A stretch of 64,000 nt of DNA from Klebsiella oxytoca (GTDB lineage: Bacteria; Pseudomonadota; Gammaproteobacteria; Enterobacterales; Enterobacteriaceae). A model generated the notes under the pieces. It was given only the letters and a program-made list of their open reading frames with translations. It had not been told where the DNA came from and searched no databases. The stretch is taken from positions 4,960,001 to 5,024,000 of the forward strand of contig NZ_CP046115.1 in NCBI RefSeq assembly GCF_009707385.1. Reading direction: 5' to 3'. The position numbers and the translations under genes are program-made. This document shows positions 12,557 through 22,406 of this stretch, piece after piece; the first letter of the stretch is position 1, and every line of letters begins with the position of its first letter.

Positions 12557-13741
12557 ATGACTAACAGCAATCGTATCAAGCTCACATGGATCAGCTTTTT
12601 CTCCTACGCCCTGACCGGCGCGTTGGTGATCGTCACCGGGATGGTGATGGGAAATATCGCAGATTATTTCCATCTGCCCGTTTCCAGTATGAGTAACACC
12701 TTTACTTTTCTTAACGCCGGTATTCTCATCTCTATCTTCCTGAACGCCTGGCTGATGGAAATTGTTCCGCTGAAAACCCAGCTTCGCTTTGGCTTTATCC
12801 TGATGATTCTGGCCGTCGCTGGTTTAATGTTCAGCCATAGCCTGGCGCTGTTTTCCGCCTCAATGTTTGTGCTGGGGCTGGTCAGCGGTATCACCATGTC
12901 GATCGGTACCTTCCTGATTACCCATATGTATGAAGGACGTCAGCGCGGCGCGCGTCTGCTGTTCACCGACTCCTTTTTTAGCATGGCGGGAATGATCTTC
13001 CCGATGCTGGCGGCTTATCTGCTGGCGCGCAGTATTGAATGGTACTGGGTTTATGCCTGTATCGGCCTGGTCTACGTGGCTATTTTCGTGCTGACCTTCG
13101 GCTGCGAATTTCCGGTGCTGGGTAAAAAAGCCCGGCAGGATAGCCAGCCGGTAGTGAAAGAAAAATGGGGTATCGGCGTACTGTTTCTCTCCATCGCCGC
13201 ACTGTGCTATATCCTCGGCCAGCTGGGCTTTATCTCATGGGTACCGGAATACGCCAAAGGACTGGGAATGAGCCTGGGCGATGCGGGTAAACTGGTGAGC
13301 GATTTCTGGATGTCGTACATGATAGGCATGTGGTCATTCAGCTTTATTCTGCGCTTCTTTGACCTGCAGCGAATTTTGACCGTACTGGCTGGCGTGGCGA
13401 CGGTGCTGATGTATCTGTTTATCAACGGTTCGCCGGAGCATATGCCGTGGTTTATCCTGAGCCTTGGCTTCTTCTCCAGCGCCATCTATACCTCGATCAT
13501 CACCCTGGGTTCACTCCAGACCAAAGTATCATCGCCGAAGCTGGTGAACTTCATTCTGACCTGCGGCACCGTGGGTACCATGTTGACCTTCGTCGTTACC
13601 GGTCCAATCGTGGCCGCCAGCGGACCGCTGGCAGCACTGCATACCGCTAACGGCCTGTACGCCGTGGTGTTTGTGATGTGTCTGATCCTCGGTTTTGTTT
13701 CCCGCCACCGCCAGAACAACGCGGCAGCGGTATCGCACTAA
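12557..13741 (+). CDS. tsgA: TsgA, major facilitator superfamily transporter
   Basis: A 394-residue inner-membrane protein of the major facilitator superfamily with about 12 hydrophobic segments and no obvious soluble domain. [20 protein letters not shown] near residue 68 and [19 protein letters not shown] near 116 hold the cytoplasmic-loop charges typical of the family. The substrate is unknown; the E. coli and Salmonella gene was named for tellurite- and selenite-related phenotypes. The stop codon overlaps that of convergent codA by three bases. Confidence 0.93.
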   Translation: MTNSNRIKLTWISFFSYALTGALVIVTGMVMGNIADYFHLPVSSMSNTFTFLNAGILISIFLNAWLMEIVPLKTQLRFGFILMILAVAGLMFSHSLALFSASMFVLGLVSGITMSIGTFLITHMYEGRQRGARLLFTDSFFSMAGMIFPMLAAYLLARSIEWYWVYACIGLVYVAIFVLTFGCEFPVLGKKARQDSQPVVKEKWGIGVLFLSIAALCYILGQLGFISWVPEYAKGLGMSLGDAGKLVSDFWMSYMIGMWSFSFILRFFDLQRILTVLAGVATVLMYLFINGSPEHMPWFILSLGFFSSAIYTSIITLGSLQTKVSSPKLVNFILTCGTVGTMLTFVVTGPIVAASGPLAALHTANGLYAVVFVMCLILGFVSRHRQNNAAAVSH

Positions 13742-15060
13742 GCCTCTGGCCCCTTTGTTCCGGCAAAGGGGCTATTTCTGGTAAAGAACAGCTCCTCTCC
13801 GCCCCTGTCTGTCTGTACCCAGGTTTGCGCCAGCTGCGTCGTAGCAATCACCCTCCCCTGACGAATTGACCAACGTACCGGAACCTGGCAACGCACAGCC
13901 TCAAAGCCGTTTTCAGCGGGCAGAATCACCACGTTCGCCGTATTACCCGTCTTAATGCCGTAATCGCTCAGGCCAAACGTACGCGCGCTATTTTCCGTCA
14001 CCAGCTTAAGTCCATCGTTAATCTGCTGATAGCCCATCATCTGGCAAACGTGCAGCCCCATATGCAGCACCTGTAGCATATTACCGGTGCCCAGCGGGTA
14101 CCACGGATCAAACACATCATCATGGCCAAAACAGACGTTAATTCCCGCCGCCATCAGCTCCTTCACGCGCGTAATGCCGCGACGCTTCGGATAGTCATCA
14201 AAGCGTCCCTGAAGGTGAATATTGACCAGCGGGTTAGCGACGAAGTTAATACCGGATAGCTTTAGCAAACGGAAAAGACGCGAGGTGTAAGCACCGTTAT
14301 AGGAGTGCATAGCGGTAGTATGGCTCGCGGTAACCTGCGGCCCGATACCCTCTTTTAACGCCAGAGCCGCTACGGTTTCAACAAACCGTGACTGTTCATC
14401 GTCGATTTCATCGCAGTGAATATCCAGAGGGCGCTGATACTGTTTCGCCAGACGAAAAGCGATATGCAGGGATTCCACGCCATATTCGCGAGTAAATTCA
14501 AAATGGGGAATTGCGCCCACCACATCGGCTCCCAGACGCAGCGCCTCTTCAAGCAGAGCCTCACCATTGGGGTAGGATAAAATACCCTCTTGTGGGAAGG
14601 CGACAATCTGCAGATCTACCCACGGCGCGACTTCCTGTTTTACCTCCAGCATGGCCTTGAGCGCGGTTAGCGTAGGATCTGAAACGTCGACGTGGGTACG
14701 TACAAACTGGATACCATTGGCAATTTGCCATTTCAGCGTCTTCCACGCGCGGGCTTTAACATCCTCATGGCTCAATAAAGCCTTACGCTCCGCCCAGCGC
14801 TCAATTCCTTCAAACAGCGTTCCGGACTGATTCCAGTTCGGCTCTCCGGCGGTTTGGGTGGTATCAAGGTGAATATGCGGTTCAATAAAAGGAGGGATCG
14901 CCAGCCCACCGCGTGCATTCAGCACTTCAAAATTCTCACTGCGCGCCTCTCCCATTGGGGTGATATCCCCAAAGCGCCCCTTGTCTATCACTATCTGCCA
15001 TAGCCCTTCACGTTCGGGCAGACGAACGTTCTCAATTAACCAAAGCGGCGCTGCTGTCAT
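13738..15060 (-). CDS. codA: Cytosine deaminase CodA
   Basis: A 440-residue amidohydrolase that converts cytosine to uracil and ammonia for pyrimidine salvage. Metal-site motifs are complete: EPHIHLD near residue 70 (His-x-His), [12 protein letters not shown] near 222 (metal His and catalytic Glu), ASHTTAM near 254 and [10 protein letters not shown] near 320 (metal Asp). Similarity to E. coli CodA is close throughout. The frame opens earlier at 15171, but the ATG at 15060 gives the family N-terminus. Unlike E. coli, there is no codB permease beside it. It sits alone between tsgA and nirB. Confidence 0.93.
   Translation of the reverse strand: MTAAPLWLIENVRLPEREGLWQIVIDKGRFGDITPMGEARSENFEVLNARGGLAIPPFIEPHIHLDTTQTAGEPNWNQSGTLFEGIERWAERKALLSHEDVKARAWKTLKWQIANGIQFVRTHVDVSDPTLTALKAMLEVKQEVAPWVDLQIVAFPQEGILSYPNGEALLEEALRLGADVVGAIPHFEFTREYGVESLHIAFRLAKQYQRPLDIHCDEIDDEQSRFVETVAALALKEGIGPQVTASHTTAMHSYNGAYTSRLFRLLKLSGINFVANPLVNIHLQGRFDDYPKRRGITRVKELMAAGINVCFGHDDVFDPWYPLGTGNMLQVLHMGLHVCQMMGYQQINDGLKLVTENSARTFGLSDYGIKTGNTANVVILPAENGFEAVRCQVPVRWSIRQGRVIATTQLAQTWVQTDRGGEELFFTRNSPFAGTKGPEA
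13749..13772 (+). terminator. Terminator-like hairpin for tsgA inside the 3' end of codA
   Basis: GCCCCTTTG and CAAAGGGGC form a 9-bp perfect stem with a 6-base loop, followed by TATTT, eight bases after the tsgA stop. It lies within the last codons of codA. Confidence 0.5.
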
Positions 15061-15199
15061 ATCGATGACTCCCGTAATTGTTGCTGAAGTTTTGTCCAAC
15101 CCGCTGTGGGTCTCTGTTGCCAATTTTGTACATAAAAAAGGCGAAAAGGAAAAGCCAGCATTTTCCAGCACTTATAAAAATACTGACAAATCATAAACA

Positions 15200-15215
15200 T
15201 ACCACTTAAGTGGTA
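15200..15215. promoter_or_regulatory. NarL/NarP site (7-2-7) upstream of nirB
   Basis: TACCACTTAAGTGGTA is a perfect palindrome of two TACCNNT-type heptamers separated by two bases. This is the form bound by both NarL and NarP. Its centre is about 69.5 bases upstream of the predicted start point, the same place as in the E. coli nirB promoter. Confidence 0.85.
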
Positions 15216-15228
15216 GGTAAAGGTGTAA

Positions 15229-15242
15229 TTGATTTGCATCAA
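15229..15242. promoter_or_regulatory. FNR site of the nirB promoter
   Basis: TTGATTTGCATCAA is a perfect FNR consensus (TTGAT-N4-ATCAA). With the -10-like TAAGGT at 15264-15269 and a start near 15277, it sits at about -41.5, the position for a class II anaerobic activator site. Confidence 0.9.
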
Positions 15243-15300
15243 TAAGTATCGTGGCTGAATCGTTAAGGTAGGCGGTAATATAAAAGAAATCGAGGCAAAA

Positions 15301-17844
15301 ATGAGCAAAGTCAGACTCGCTATCATTGGTAATGGTATGGTCGGCCATCGCTTTATTGAGGACCTTCTTGATAAATCCGACGCCAGCCTGTTCGATATTA
15401 CCGTCTTCTGTGAAGAACCCCGTATCGCCTACGACCGCGTACACCTCTCATCCTACTTTTCCCACCACACCGCCGAAGAGCTCTCTTTGGTACGGGAGGG
15501 GTTTTATGAAAAGCACGGCGTTAAGGTGCTGGTCGGCGAACGCGCCATCACCATCAACCGTCAGGAGAAGGTTATCCACTCCAGCGCGGGCCGTACCGTA
15601 TTCTATGACAAGCTGGTCATGGCAACCGGCTCTTATCCATGGATCCCGCCGATCAAAGGTTCTGAAACGCAGGATTGTTTTGTTTATCGCACCATTGAAG
15701 ACCTCAACGCCATTGAAGCCTGCGCCCGTCGCAGCAAACGCGGCGCAGTGGTCGGCGGTGGGCTGTTAGGCCTGGAGGCCGCGGGCGCGCTGAAAAACCT
15801 CGGCGTTGAAACCCACGTCATTGAATTCGCGCCGATGCTGATGGCTGAACAGCTCGATCAGATGGGCGGCGAACAGCTACGCCGTAAAATTGAAAGCATG
15901 GGCGTGCGCGTGCACACCAGCAAAAATACCCAAGAGATCGTTCAGCAAGGTACCGAAGCGCGTAAAACCATGCGCTTCGCCGACGGCAGCGAGCTGGAAG
16001 TCGACTTCATCGTCTTTTCTACCGGTATCCGCCCGCGCGATAAGCTGGCCACCCAGTGCGGTCTGGAAGTCGCTCCGCGCGGCGGTATCGCGATCAACGA
16101 CGCCTGCCAGACCTCCGACCCGGATATCTACGCCATCGGTGAATGCGCCAGCTGGAACAACCGCGTTTACGGCCTGGTGGCCCCGGGCTATAAAATGGCC
16201 CAGGTGACCGTTGACCATATCCTCAACACCGAAAACGCCTTTGAAGGCGCGGACCTGAGCGCCAAGCTGAAGCTGCTGGGCGTTGACGTTGGCGGAATTG
16301 GCGACGCCCACGGTCACACCCCTGGCGCCCGCAGCTACGTGTACCTCGACGAAAGCAAAGAGGTCTACAAACGCCTTATCGTCAGTGAAGATAATAAAAC
16401 CCTGCTCGGCGCGGTGCTGGTGGGCGATACCAGCGATTACGGCAACCTGCTGCAGCTGGTGCTGAACGCCATCGAACTGCCGGAAAACCCGGACTCGCTA
16501 ATTCTTCCTGCGCACGCGGGCAGCGGTAAGCCGTCCATTGGCGTGGATAAGCTGCCGGATAGCGCGCAAATTTGTTCCTGCTTCGATGTCACCAAAGGCG
16601 CATTGATTGCCGCCATTAATAAAGGCTGCCACACGGTGGCGGCGCTGAAGGCGGAAACCAAAGCCGGAACCGGCTGCGGCGGCTGTATTCCGCTGGTGAC
16701 TCAGGTTCTCAACGCCGAACTGGCGAAACAGGGCATCGAAGTCAACAATAACCTGTGCGAGCACTTCGCATACTCCCGCCAGGAACTGTTCCACCTTATT
16801 CGCGTGGAAGGCATCAAAACTTTTGAAGAGCTGCTGGCGAAACACGGTAAAGGCTACGGCTGTGAAGTGTGTAAGCCGACCGTTGGCTCCCTGCTGGCCT
16901 CCTGCTGGAATGAATATATCCTCAAGCCGCAGCACACCCCGCTGCAGGATACCAACGACAATTTCCTGGCCAATATCCAGAAAGACGGTACCTACTCCGT
17001 TATTCCGCGCTCCGCGGGTGGTGAAATCACCCCGGAAGGCCTGGTAGCCGTAGGGCGTATCGCTCGTGAATTTAACCTGTACACCAAGATCACCGGTTCT
17101 CAGCGTATCGGCCTGTTCGGTGCGCAGAAAGACGACCTGCCGGAAATCTGGCGTCAGCTAATCGACGCAGGCTTCGAAACCGGTCACGCATACGCCAAAG
17201 CGCTACGGATGGCAAAAACCTGCGTAGGCAGCACTTGGTGCCGCTACGGCGTCGGCGACAGCGTCGGCTTCGGCGTGGAGCTGGAAAACCGCTACAAAGG
17301 TATCCGCACCCCACACAAAATGAAGTTTGGCGTCTCCGGCTGTACCCGTGAATGCGCCGAAGCCCAGGGCAAAGATGTCGGCATCATCGCCACGGAAAAA
17401 GGCTGGAACCTGTACGTCTGCGGCAACGGTGGCATGAAGCCTCGTCACGCGGATCTATTGGCCGCCGATCTTGATCGTGAAACGCTGATGAAATATCTCG
17501 ACCGCTTCATGATGTTCTATATCCGTACTGCCGACAAACTGACCCGTACCGCGCCGTGGCTGGATAACCTTGAAGGCGGCATCGACTACCTGAAGTCAGT
17601 GATCATCGACGACAAGCTGGGTCTGAATGAGCATCTGGAAGAAGAGATGTCCCGCCTGCGTGAAGCGGTGGTCTGCGAGTGGACGGAAACCGTTAACACG
17701 CCATCTGCCCAGGTGCGTTTCAGGCACTTCATCAACAGCGACAAGCGCGACCCGAACGTCCAGGTCGTGCCTGAACGTGAACAGCATCGTCCGGCCGCGC
17801 CGTACGAACGTATCCCGGTGACTCTGGTGGAGGAAAACGCATGA
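15301..17844 (+). CDS. nirB: NADH-dependent assimilatory-type nitrite reductase large subunit NirB
   Basis: Cytoplasmic sirohaem enzyme that reduces nitrite to ammonium with NADH during anaerobic growth, 847 residues. The N-terminal FAD/NAD part has IIGNGMVGHRFIE near residue 8 and VVGGGLLGLEAAGAL near 147. A BFD-type [2Fe-2S] region spans CSCFDVTKGALIAAI (from about 424) to TGCGGCIPL. The C-terminal sirohaem/[4Fe-4S] domain has TCVGSTWC near 640 and SGCTRECAEA near 680, giving the C-x5-C and C-x3-C ligands. FNR and NarL/P sites precede it. It overlaps nirD by four bases. Confidence 0.98.
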   Translation: MSKVRLAIIGNGMVGHRFIEDLLDKSDASLFDITVFCEEPRIAYDRVHLSSYFSHHTAEELSLVREGFYEKHGVKVLVGERAITINRQEKVIHSSAGRTVFYDKLVMATGSYPWIPPIKGSETQDCFVYRTIEDLNAIEACARRSKRGAVVGGGLLGLEAAGALKNLGVETHVIEFAPMLMAEQLDQMGGEQLRRKIESMGVRVHTSKNTQEIVQQGTEARKTMRFADGSELEVDFIVFSTGIRPRDKLATQCGLEVAPRGGIAINDACQTSDPDIYAIGECASWNNRVYGLVAPGYKMAQVTVDHILNTENAFEGADLSAKLKLLGVDVGGIGDAHGHTPGARSYVYLDESKEVYKRLIVSEDNKTLLGAVLVGDTSDYGNLLQLVLNAIELPENPDSLILPAHAGSGKPSIGVDKLPDSAQICSCFDVTKGALIAAINKGCHTVAALKAETKAGTGCGGCIPLVTQVLNAELAKQGIEVNNNLCEHFAYSRQELFHLIRVEGIKTFEELLAKHGKGYGCEVCKPTVGSLLASCWNEYILKPQHTPLQDTNDNFLANIQKDGTYSVIPRSAGGEITPEGLVAVGRIAREFNLYTKITGSQRIGLFGAQKDDLPEIWRQLIDAGFETGHAYAKALRMAKTCVGSTWCRYGVGDSVGFGVELENRYKGIRTPHKMKFGVSGCTRECAEAQGKDVGIIATEKGWNLYVCGNGGMKPRHADLLAADLDRETLMKYLDRFMMFYIRTADKLTRTAPWLDNLEGGIDYLKSVIIDDKLGLNEHLEEEMSRLREAVVCEWTETVNTPSAQVRFRHFINSDKRDPNVQVVPEREQHRPAAPYERIPVTLVEENA

Positions 17845-18167
17845 GCCAGTGGAAAAACATCTGCAAACTTGATGACATCCTGCCGGAAACCGGCGTCTGC
17901 GCGCTGTTAGGTGATAAACAGGTGGCGATTTTCCGCCCGTTTCACAGCGACCAGGTATTTGCGATCAGCAATATCGACCCGTTCTTTGAGTCCAGCGTCC
18001 TGTCACGGGGCCTGATCGCCGAGCATCAGGGCGAACTATGGGTTGCCAGCCCGCTGAAAAAACAGCGCTTCCGCCTGCGTGACGGCTTATGTATGGAAGA
18101 TGAAAGCCATTCAGTCGCGCACTATGAAGCGCGAGTGAAAGATGGCGTCGTGCAGCTACGCGGTTAA
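17841..18167 (+). CDS. nirD: Nitrite reductase small subunit NirD
   Basis: A 108-residue small subunit of the NADH-nitrite reductase, with a Rieske-like fold but without the Cys-x-His / Cys-x2-His cluster ligands, as usual for this family (VFAISNIDPF stands where the first ligand box would be). The ATG overlaps the nirB stop (ATGA), so the subunits are translationally coupled. A strong terminator follows about ten bases after the stop, so nirC transcription must come from read-through or a separate promoter. Confidence 0.97.
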   Translation: MSQWKNICKLDDILPETGVCALLGDKQVAIFRPFHSDQVFAISNIDPFFESSVLSRGLIAEHQGELWVASPLKKQRFRLRDGLCMEDESHSVAHYEARVKDGVVQLRG

Positions 18168-18176
18168 CAACTTTAC

Positions 18177-18202
18177 GGGAGGCGCAACGCCTCCCTTTTT
18201 TT
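18177..18202 (+). terminator. Rho-independent terminator between nirD and nirC
   Basis: GGGAGGCG and CGCCTCCC form an 8-bp perfect stem with a CAA loop, followed by seven T. It would attenuate nirBD transcription before nirC. Confidence 0.85.
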
Positions 18203-18234
18203 AAATTTTTTCTTCAATTGATAACACAAAATCA

Positions 18235-18345
18235 TTTGTGCTGCATCGCGAAGGCAACTGAGCGAGCCCTGGTCACCCCGGGATGAGACTCAGGGACGGG
18301 CCGAATAACGAAGGCCGCCAACAAAAAGACAGCGCAAAGGATAAA
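18235..18345 (+). other. Structured leader segment upstream of nirC, identity unknown
   Basis: The 161 bases between the nirD terminator and nirC contain ordered inverted repeats. CCCTGGTC (18267-18274) pairs with GACTCAGGG (18287-18295) with one bulged base. GGCC at 18299-18302 can pair with GGCC at 18313-18316. An A-rich single-stranded stretch then leads into AAAAGGACAATCCT at the start codon. This looks like a folded 5' leader. I could not match it to a riboswitch class I know. Confidence 0.4.
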
Positions 18346-18363
18346 GTGTAAAAGGACAATCCT

Positions 18364-19173
18364 ATGTTTACGGACACGATTAACAAGTGCGCGGCTAACG
18401 CTGCACGCATTGCACGCCTCTCAGCCAATAATCCATTCAGCTTTTGGGTTAGCTCAATGATGGCTGGCGCCTACGTCGGCATCGGCATAATTCTTATTTT
18501 CACCCTCGGAAATCTGCTCGATCCTGCCGTTCGTCCGCTGGTAATGGGAGCCACCTTTGGCATTGCGTTAACCCTGGTGATTATCGCCGGTTCTGAACTG
18601 TTTACCGGCCACACTATGTTTCTGACCCTCGGCGTAAAAGCGGGCACCATCAACCAGAGTCAGATGTGGGCGATTTTACCGCAAACCTGGGCAGGTAACT
18701 TTTTAGGTTCTGTTTTTGTGGCGCTATTGTACAACTGGGGCAGCGGCAGCCTGCTGCCGGTCGATAGCAGCCTGGTCCACACCGTCGCGCTAGCCAAAAC
18801 CAGCCAATCTGCGATGGCGCTCTTTTTCAAAGGTGCGCTATGTAACTGGCTGGTATGTCTGGCAATCTGGATGGCAATTCGTACTGAAGGCGCGGCGAAA
18901 TTTATCGCTATCTGGTGGTGCCTGCTGGCATTTATCGCCTCCGGCTATGAGCACTCGGTCGCCAACATGACGCTGTTTGCCCTCTCCTGGTTCGGCCATC
19001 ACAGCGATGCCTATACCCTGAGCGGAATTGGGCATAATTTGTTATGGGTAACACTCGGCAATACTTTGTCCGGTGTCGTATTTATGGGGTTAGGTTATTG
19101 GTATGCTACGCCGAAATCGGAGCGCCCCGTTCCGGAAAAAATTAAACAATCAGAGGCTGCAGCCAATAATTAA
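18364..19173 (+). CDS. nirC: Nitrite transporter NirC
   Basis: Formate/nitrite transporter (FNT) family channel in the inner membrane that imports nitrite for NirBD, 269 residues. Six hydrophobic segments are readable, starting with [20 protein letters not shown] near residue 27. [16 protein letters not shown] near 78 and [12 protein letters not shown] near 200 are the broken-helix and constriction regions typical of FNT channels. The ATG follows AAAAGGA with good spacing. It lies between nirD and cysG in the standard operon order, with only 11 bases to cysG. Confidence 0.97.
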   Translation: MFTDTINKCAANAARIARLSANNPFSFWVSSMMAGAYVGIGIILIFTLGNLLDPAVRPLVMGATFGIALTLVIIAGSELFTGHTMFLTLGVKAGTINQSQMWAILPQTWAGNFLGSVFVALLYNWGSGSLLPVDSSLVHTVALAKTSQSAMALFFKGALCNWLVCLAIWMAIRTEGAAKFIAIWWCLLAFIASGYEHSVANMTLFALSWFGHHSDAYTLSGIGHNLLWVTLGNTLSGVVFMGLGYWYATPKSERPVPEKIKQSEAAANN

Positions 19174-19184
19174 GAGGTAATGTC

Positions 19185-20558
19185 GTGGACCATTTGCCTA
19201 TCTTTTGCCAATTACGCGATCGCGATTGCCTGTTAGTCGGCGGTGGCGATGTTGCTGAGCGTAAAGCTCGCCTGTTGCTGGATGCGGGCGCCAGATTAAC
19301 AGTCAACGCCCTGGATTTCGTACCGCAATTCCAGGTCTGGGCTGATTCGAACATGCTGACCCTGGTACAAGGCGAGTTTAATCCTGCGCTGCTGGATAAC
19401 TGCTGGCTGGCGATTGCCGCTACCGATAACGAGGCGGTGAATCAGCAGGTCAGCAGGTCAGCGGAAGAAAGGCGAATATTTTGCAACGTGGTCGATGCTC
19501 CCCAGCAGGCCAGCTTTATCATGCCGTCAATTATCGACCGCTCGCCGCTTATGGTAGCCGTCTCTTCTGGCGGCACCTCGCCGGTGCTGGCGCGCCTGCT
19601 GCGCGAAAAGCTGGAGTCGGTTCTGCCGCTACATTTAGGTCAATTGGCCCACTACGCAGGTCAGCTACGCTCCCGGGTGAAGAAACAGTTTGCCACCGTT
19701 GGCGAACGCCGCCGCTTCTGGGAGAAGCTGTTTGTTAACGACAGGCTGGCGCAGTCGCTGGCCAACGAAGACCGCCAGGCCGTGGCTGATGCTACGGAGC
19801 AGCTTCTGAACGAGCCGCTGGACCATCGTGGTGAAGTGGTGCTGGTGGGCGCAGGCCCCGGCGATGCCGGGCTGCTGACTCTTAAAGGGCTGCAGCAAAT
19901 ACAGCAGGCCGACGTCGTGGTTTATGATCGCCTGGTCTCCGACGATATTATGAACCTGGTGCGCCGCGATGCCGATCGGGTCTTCGTGGGCAAACGCTCA
20001 GGCTACCACTGCGTACCGCAGGAGGAGATTAACCAGATTCTGCTGCGCGAGGCCCAGAGCGGGAAACGGGTGGTGCGGCTGAAAGGCGGCGATCCGTTTA
20101 TCTTTGGGCGCGGCGGCGAAGAGCTGGAAACCTTGTGCCATGCCGGTATTCCTTTCTCTGTGGTACCGGGAATTACCGCGGCTTCCGGCTGCTCCGCCTA
20201 CTCAGGCATCCCTCTGACCCATCGTGATTTTGCCCAGGGCGTGCGTCTGGTCACCGGACACCTTAAAACCGGCGGCGAGCTGGACTGGGAAAACCTGGCG
20301 GTAGAAAAACAAACCCTGGTGTTCTATATGGGTCTGAACCAGGCGCCTGCCATCAGGGAAAAACTGATAGCTCACGGTATGGCGGCGGATATGCCCGCAG
20401 CTATCGTTGAGAACGGTACCGCGATAACTCAGAAAGTTGTCACCGGAACCCTGGAGCAGTTGGATATTCTGGCGAAGCAGATGGCCAGCCCGGCGCTGAT
20501 TATTGTCGGCCGAGTGGTCGGCCTGCGCGGCAAACTGAACTGGTTCTCAAACCACTAG
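19185..20558 (+). CDS. cysG: Sirohaem synthase CysG
   Basis: Fusion enzyme of 457 residues that makes sirohaem, the prosthetic group of NirB and sulphite reductase. The N-terminal dehydrogenase/ferrochelatase part has the NAD-binding [20 protein letters not shown] near residue 16 and [19 protein letters not shown] near 124. The C-terminal uroporphyrinogen III methyltransferase has [15 protein letters not shown] near 222 and [15 protein letters not shown] near 300. The start is GTG, after AAGAGGTAATGTC, as in E. coli. The cofactor enzyme is thus made from the same operon as its client NirB. Confidence 0.98.
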   Translation: MDHLPIFCQLRDRDCLLVGGGDVAERKARLLLDAGARLTVNALDFVPQFQVWADSNMLTLVQGEFNPALLDNCWLAIAATDNEAVNQQVSRSAEERRIFCNVVDAPQQASFIMPSIIDRSPLMVAVSSGGTSPVLARLLREKLESVLPLHLGQLAHYAGQLRSRVKKQFATVGERRRFWEKLFVNDRLAQSLANEDRQAVADATEQLLNEPLDHRGEVVLVGAGPGDAGLLTLKGLQQIQQADVVVYDRLVSDDIMNLVRRDADRVFVGKRSGYHCVPQEEINQILLREAQSGKRVVRLKGGDPFIFGRGGEELETLCHAGIPFSVVPGITAASGCSAYSGIPLTHRDFAQGVRLVTGHLKTGGELDWENLAVEKQTLVFYMGLNQAPAIREKLIAHGMAADMPAAIVENGTAITQKVVTGTLEQLDILAKQMASPALIIVGRVVGLRGKLNWFSNH

Positions 20559-20591
20559 TTACTCTGACCAGGCTCAAGACAGCGCGCTTGT

Positions 20592-20625
20592 TAAAAAGCC
20601 GGATGCTTTTGCACCCGGCTTTTCA
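20592..20625. terminator. Bidirectional terminator between cysG and trpS
   Basis: AAAAGCCGG and CCGGCTTTT arms enclose a 12-base loop, with T-rich tails on both strands. It serves convergent cysG and trpS. Confidence 0.85.
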
Positions 20626-20648
20626 TTGCGCGTTAACCAGCAAATGGC

Positions 20649-21653
20649 TCAGGGTTTGGCGACAAAACCGATCGCTTCATAAACCGCTTTCAGGGTAACG
20701 GAAGCGCGAGCGCTGGCTTTCTCCGCGCCCTCTTTCATCACCTGATTCAGGAACGCCTCATCACCACGGAAACGGTGGTAACGCTCCTGCAGCTCCGTCA
20801 GCATACCGGAAACGGCGTCTGCCACTTCACCCTTCAGGTGACCATACATTTTGCCTTCAAAATGCTGCTCCAGCTCTGGAATGCTCTGACCGGTTACGGC
20901 AGAGAGGATATCCAGCAGATTGGAAACGCCCGCTTTGTTCTGGATGTCGTAGCGAACAACCGGCGGCTCGTCGGAGTCGGTAACCGCGCGTTTGATCTTC
21001 TTCACCACCGATTTCGGATCTTCCAGCAGGCCGATAACGTTGTTGCGGTTATCATCGGACTTGGACATCTTTTTAGTCGGCTCCAGCAACGACATCACGC
21101 GCGCGCCGGATTTTGGAATAAACGGCTCCGGCACTTTAAACACGTCGCCGTAGATAGCATTGAAACGCTGAGCAACATCGCGGCTCAGCTCCAGATGCTG
21201 CTTCTGGTCTTCACCGACCGGCACCTGGTTAGTCTGATACAGCAGGATGTCGGCGGCCATCAGCACCGGATAGTCAAACAGACCGGCGTTAATGTTTTCC
21301 GCATAGCGCGATGACTTGTCTTTAAACTGGGTCATGCGGCTCAGTTCGCCGAAATAGGTGTAGCAATTCAGCGCCCAGCCCAGCTGCGCATGCTCCGGGA
21401 CGTGGGACTGAACGAAAATGGTGCTTTTCTGCGGGTCGATACCGCACGCCAGGTACAGAGCAAGCGTATCCAGCGTAGCCTTACGCAGCTGCTGCGGATC
21501 CTGGCGGACAGTAATCGCATGCTGATCAACGATGCAGTAAATGCAGTGGTAATCGTCCTGCATGTTTACCCACTGACGCAGCGCACCCATGTAGTTGCCA
21601 ATGGTCAATTCACCTGAGGGCTGTGCGCCACTAAAAACGATGGGCTTAGTCAT
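20649..21653 (-). CDS. trpS: Tryptophanyl-tRNA synthetase TrpS
   Basis: Class I aminoacyl-tRNA synthetase that charges tRNA-Trp, 334 residues, the usual length. The HIGH-equivalent is TIGN in [17 protein letters not shown] near residue 17 and the KMSKS loop is [12 protein letters not shown] near 194. It is the last gene of the leftward aroK-to-trpS series, three bases after gph. In E. coli K-12 a block of frl and yhf genes follows it; here cysG is its direct neighbour. Confidence 0.98.
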   Translation of the reverse strand: MTKPIVFSGAQPSGELTIGNYMGALRQWVNMQDDYHCIYCIVDQHAITVRQDPQQLRKATLDTLALYLACGIDPQKSTIFVQSHVPEHAQLGWALNCYTYFGELSRMTQFKDKSSRYAENINAGLFDYPVLMAADILLYQTNQVPVGEDQKQHLELSRDVAQRFNAIYGDVFKVPEPFIPKSGARVMSLLEPTKKMSKSDDNRNNVIGLLEDPKSVVKKIKRAVTDSDEPPVVRYDIQNKAGVSNLLDILSAVTGQSIPELEQHFEGKMYGHLKGEVADAVSGMLTELQERYHRFRGDEAFLNQVMKEGAEKASARASVTLKAVYEAIGFVAKP

Positions 21654-21656
21654 TTT

Positions 21657-22406
21657 TTATTCCTGATTTTCACTGTACGGTAGCCCTAAAGCGGGCAAGA
21701 GTTCATTAAATTGGTCAAAGATGTCATCCGGCTCGCTCAGCGAAATCGGTTCGCCGTAGTTGTATCCGTACGTCAGACCGATTGAGTAGCAACCCGCCGC
21801 CTTCGCAGCCTGAATATCATTGCGAGAGTCGCCAACAAACAGCAGCTCTGCGGGAGCCAGACCCAGTTTCTCGGCAACCAGAAGCAGCGGTTCCGGGTGC
21901 GGTTTTTTATTTTTTACATCATCACCGCCAATAACAACGGTAAAATATTTGGCGATATCCAGCGACTCAAGAATTGGCGCGACAAATGGCGTCGGTTTAT
22001 TGGTCACCAGCGCCAGCGGCAGGCCTTGTGCGTGCAGCGCCCCCAGCGTATCGGCAACGGCTGGAAACAGAAAGCTCCCCTCCTCCGCGACTTCGCCATA
22101 ATAGCGGTCGAACAGCTTGCGCAAAATCGCCTGTTGTTCAGCCTGTGGAATATCATCGTGATCGACGGAAGGTTTACCCTGCGCGGCTCTTAGCGTCGCT
22201 CGCTCCTGACGGGCCCAGGTCAGCGCTCGCTGAATCAGAACGTCTGCGCCGTTGCCAATCCAGGTCACGACCCGCTCTTCTCCCGCCATCGGGAGTTCCA
22301 GCGCATACAGCGCGTTATCAACGGCAGCCGTCAACCCCGGCGCGCTGTCCACCAGCGTCCCATCAAGGTCAAACGCCACGCCGCGAATATTCTGTAACTT
22401 ATCCAT
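21657..22406 (-). CDS. gph: Phosphoglycolate phosphatase Gph
   Basis: HAD-superfamily phosphatase, 249 residues. It dephosphorylates 2-phosphoglycolate, for example that formed during DNA 3'-end repair. Motif I is [15 protein letters not shown] near residue 11 with both nucleophile aspartates, motif II is LVTNKPT near 131, the lysine is in [11 protein letters not shown], and motif III is [16 protein letters not shown] near 190. It overlaps rpe by 8 bases at its start and is followed by trpS after three bases, so all three are co-translated. Confidence 0.96.
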   Translation of the reverse strand: MDKLQNIRGVAFDLDGTLVDSAPGLTAAVDNALYALELPMAGEERVVTWIGNGADVLIQRALTWARQERATLRAAQGKPSVDHDDIPQAEQQAILRKLFDRYYGEVAEEGSFLFPAVADTLGALHAQGLPLALVTNKPTPFVAPILESLDIAKYFTVVIGGDDVKNKKPHPEPLLLVAEKLGLAPAELLFVGDSRNDIQAAKAAGCYSIGLTYGYNYGEPISLSEPDDIFDQFNELLPALGLPYSENQE

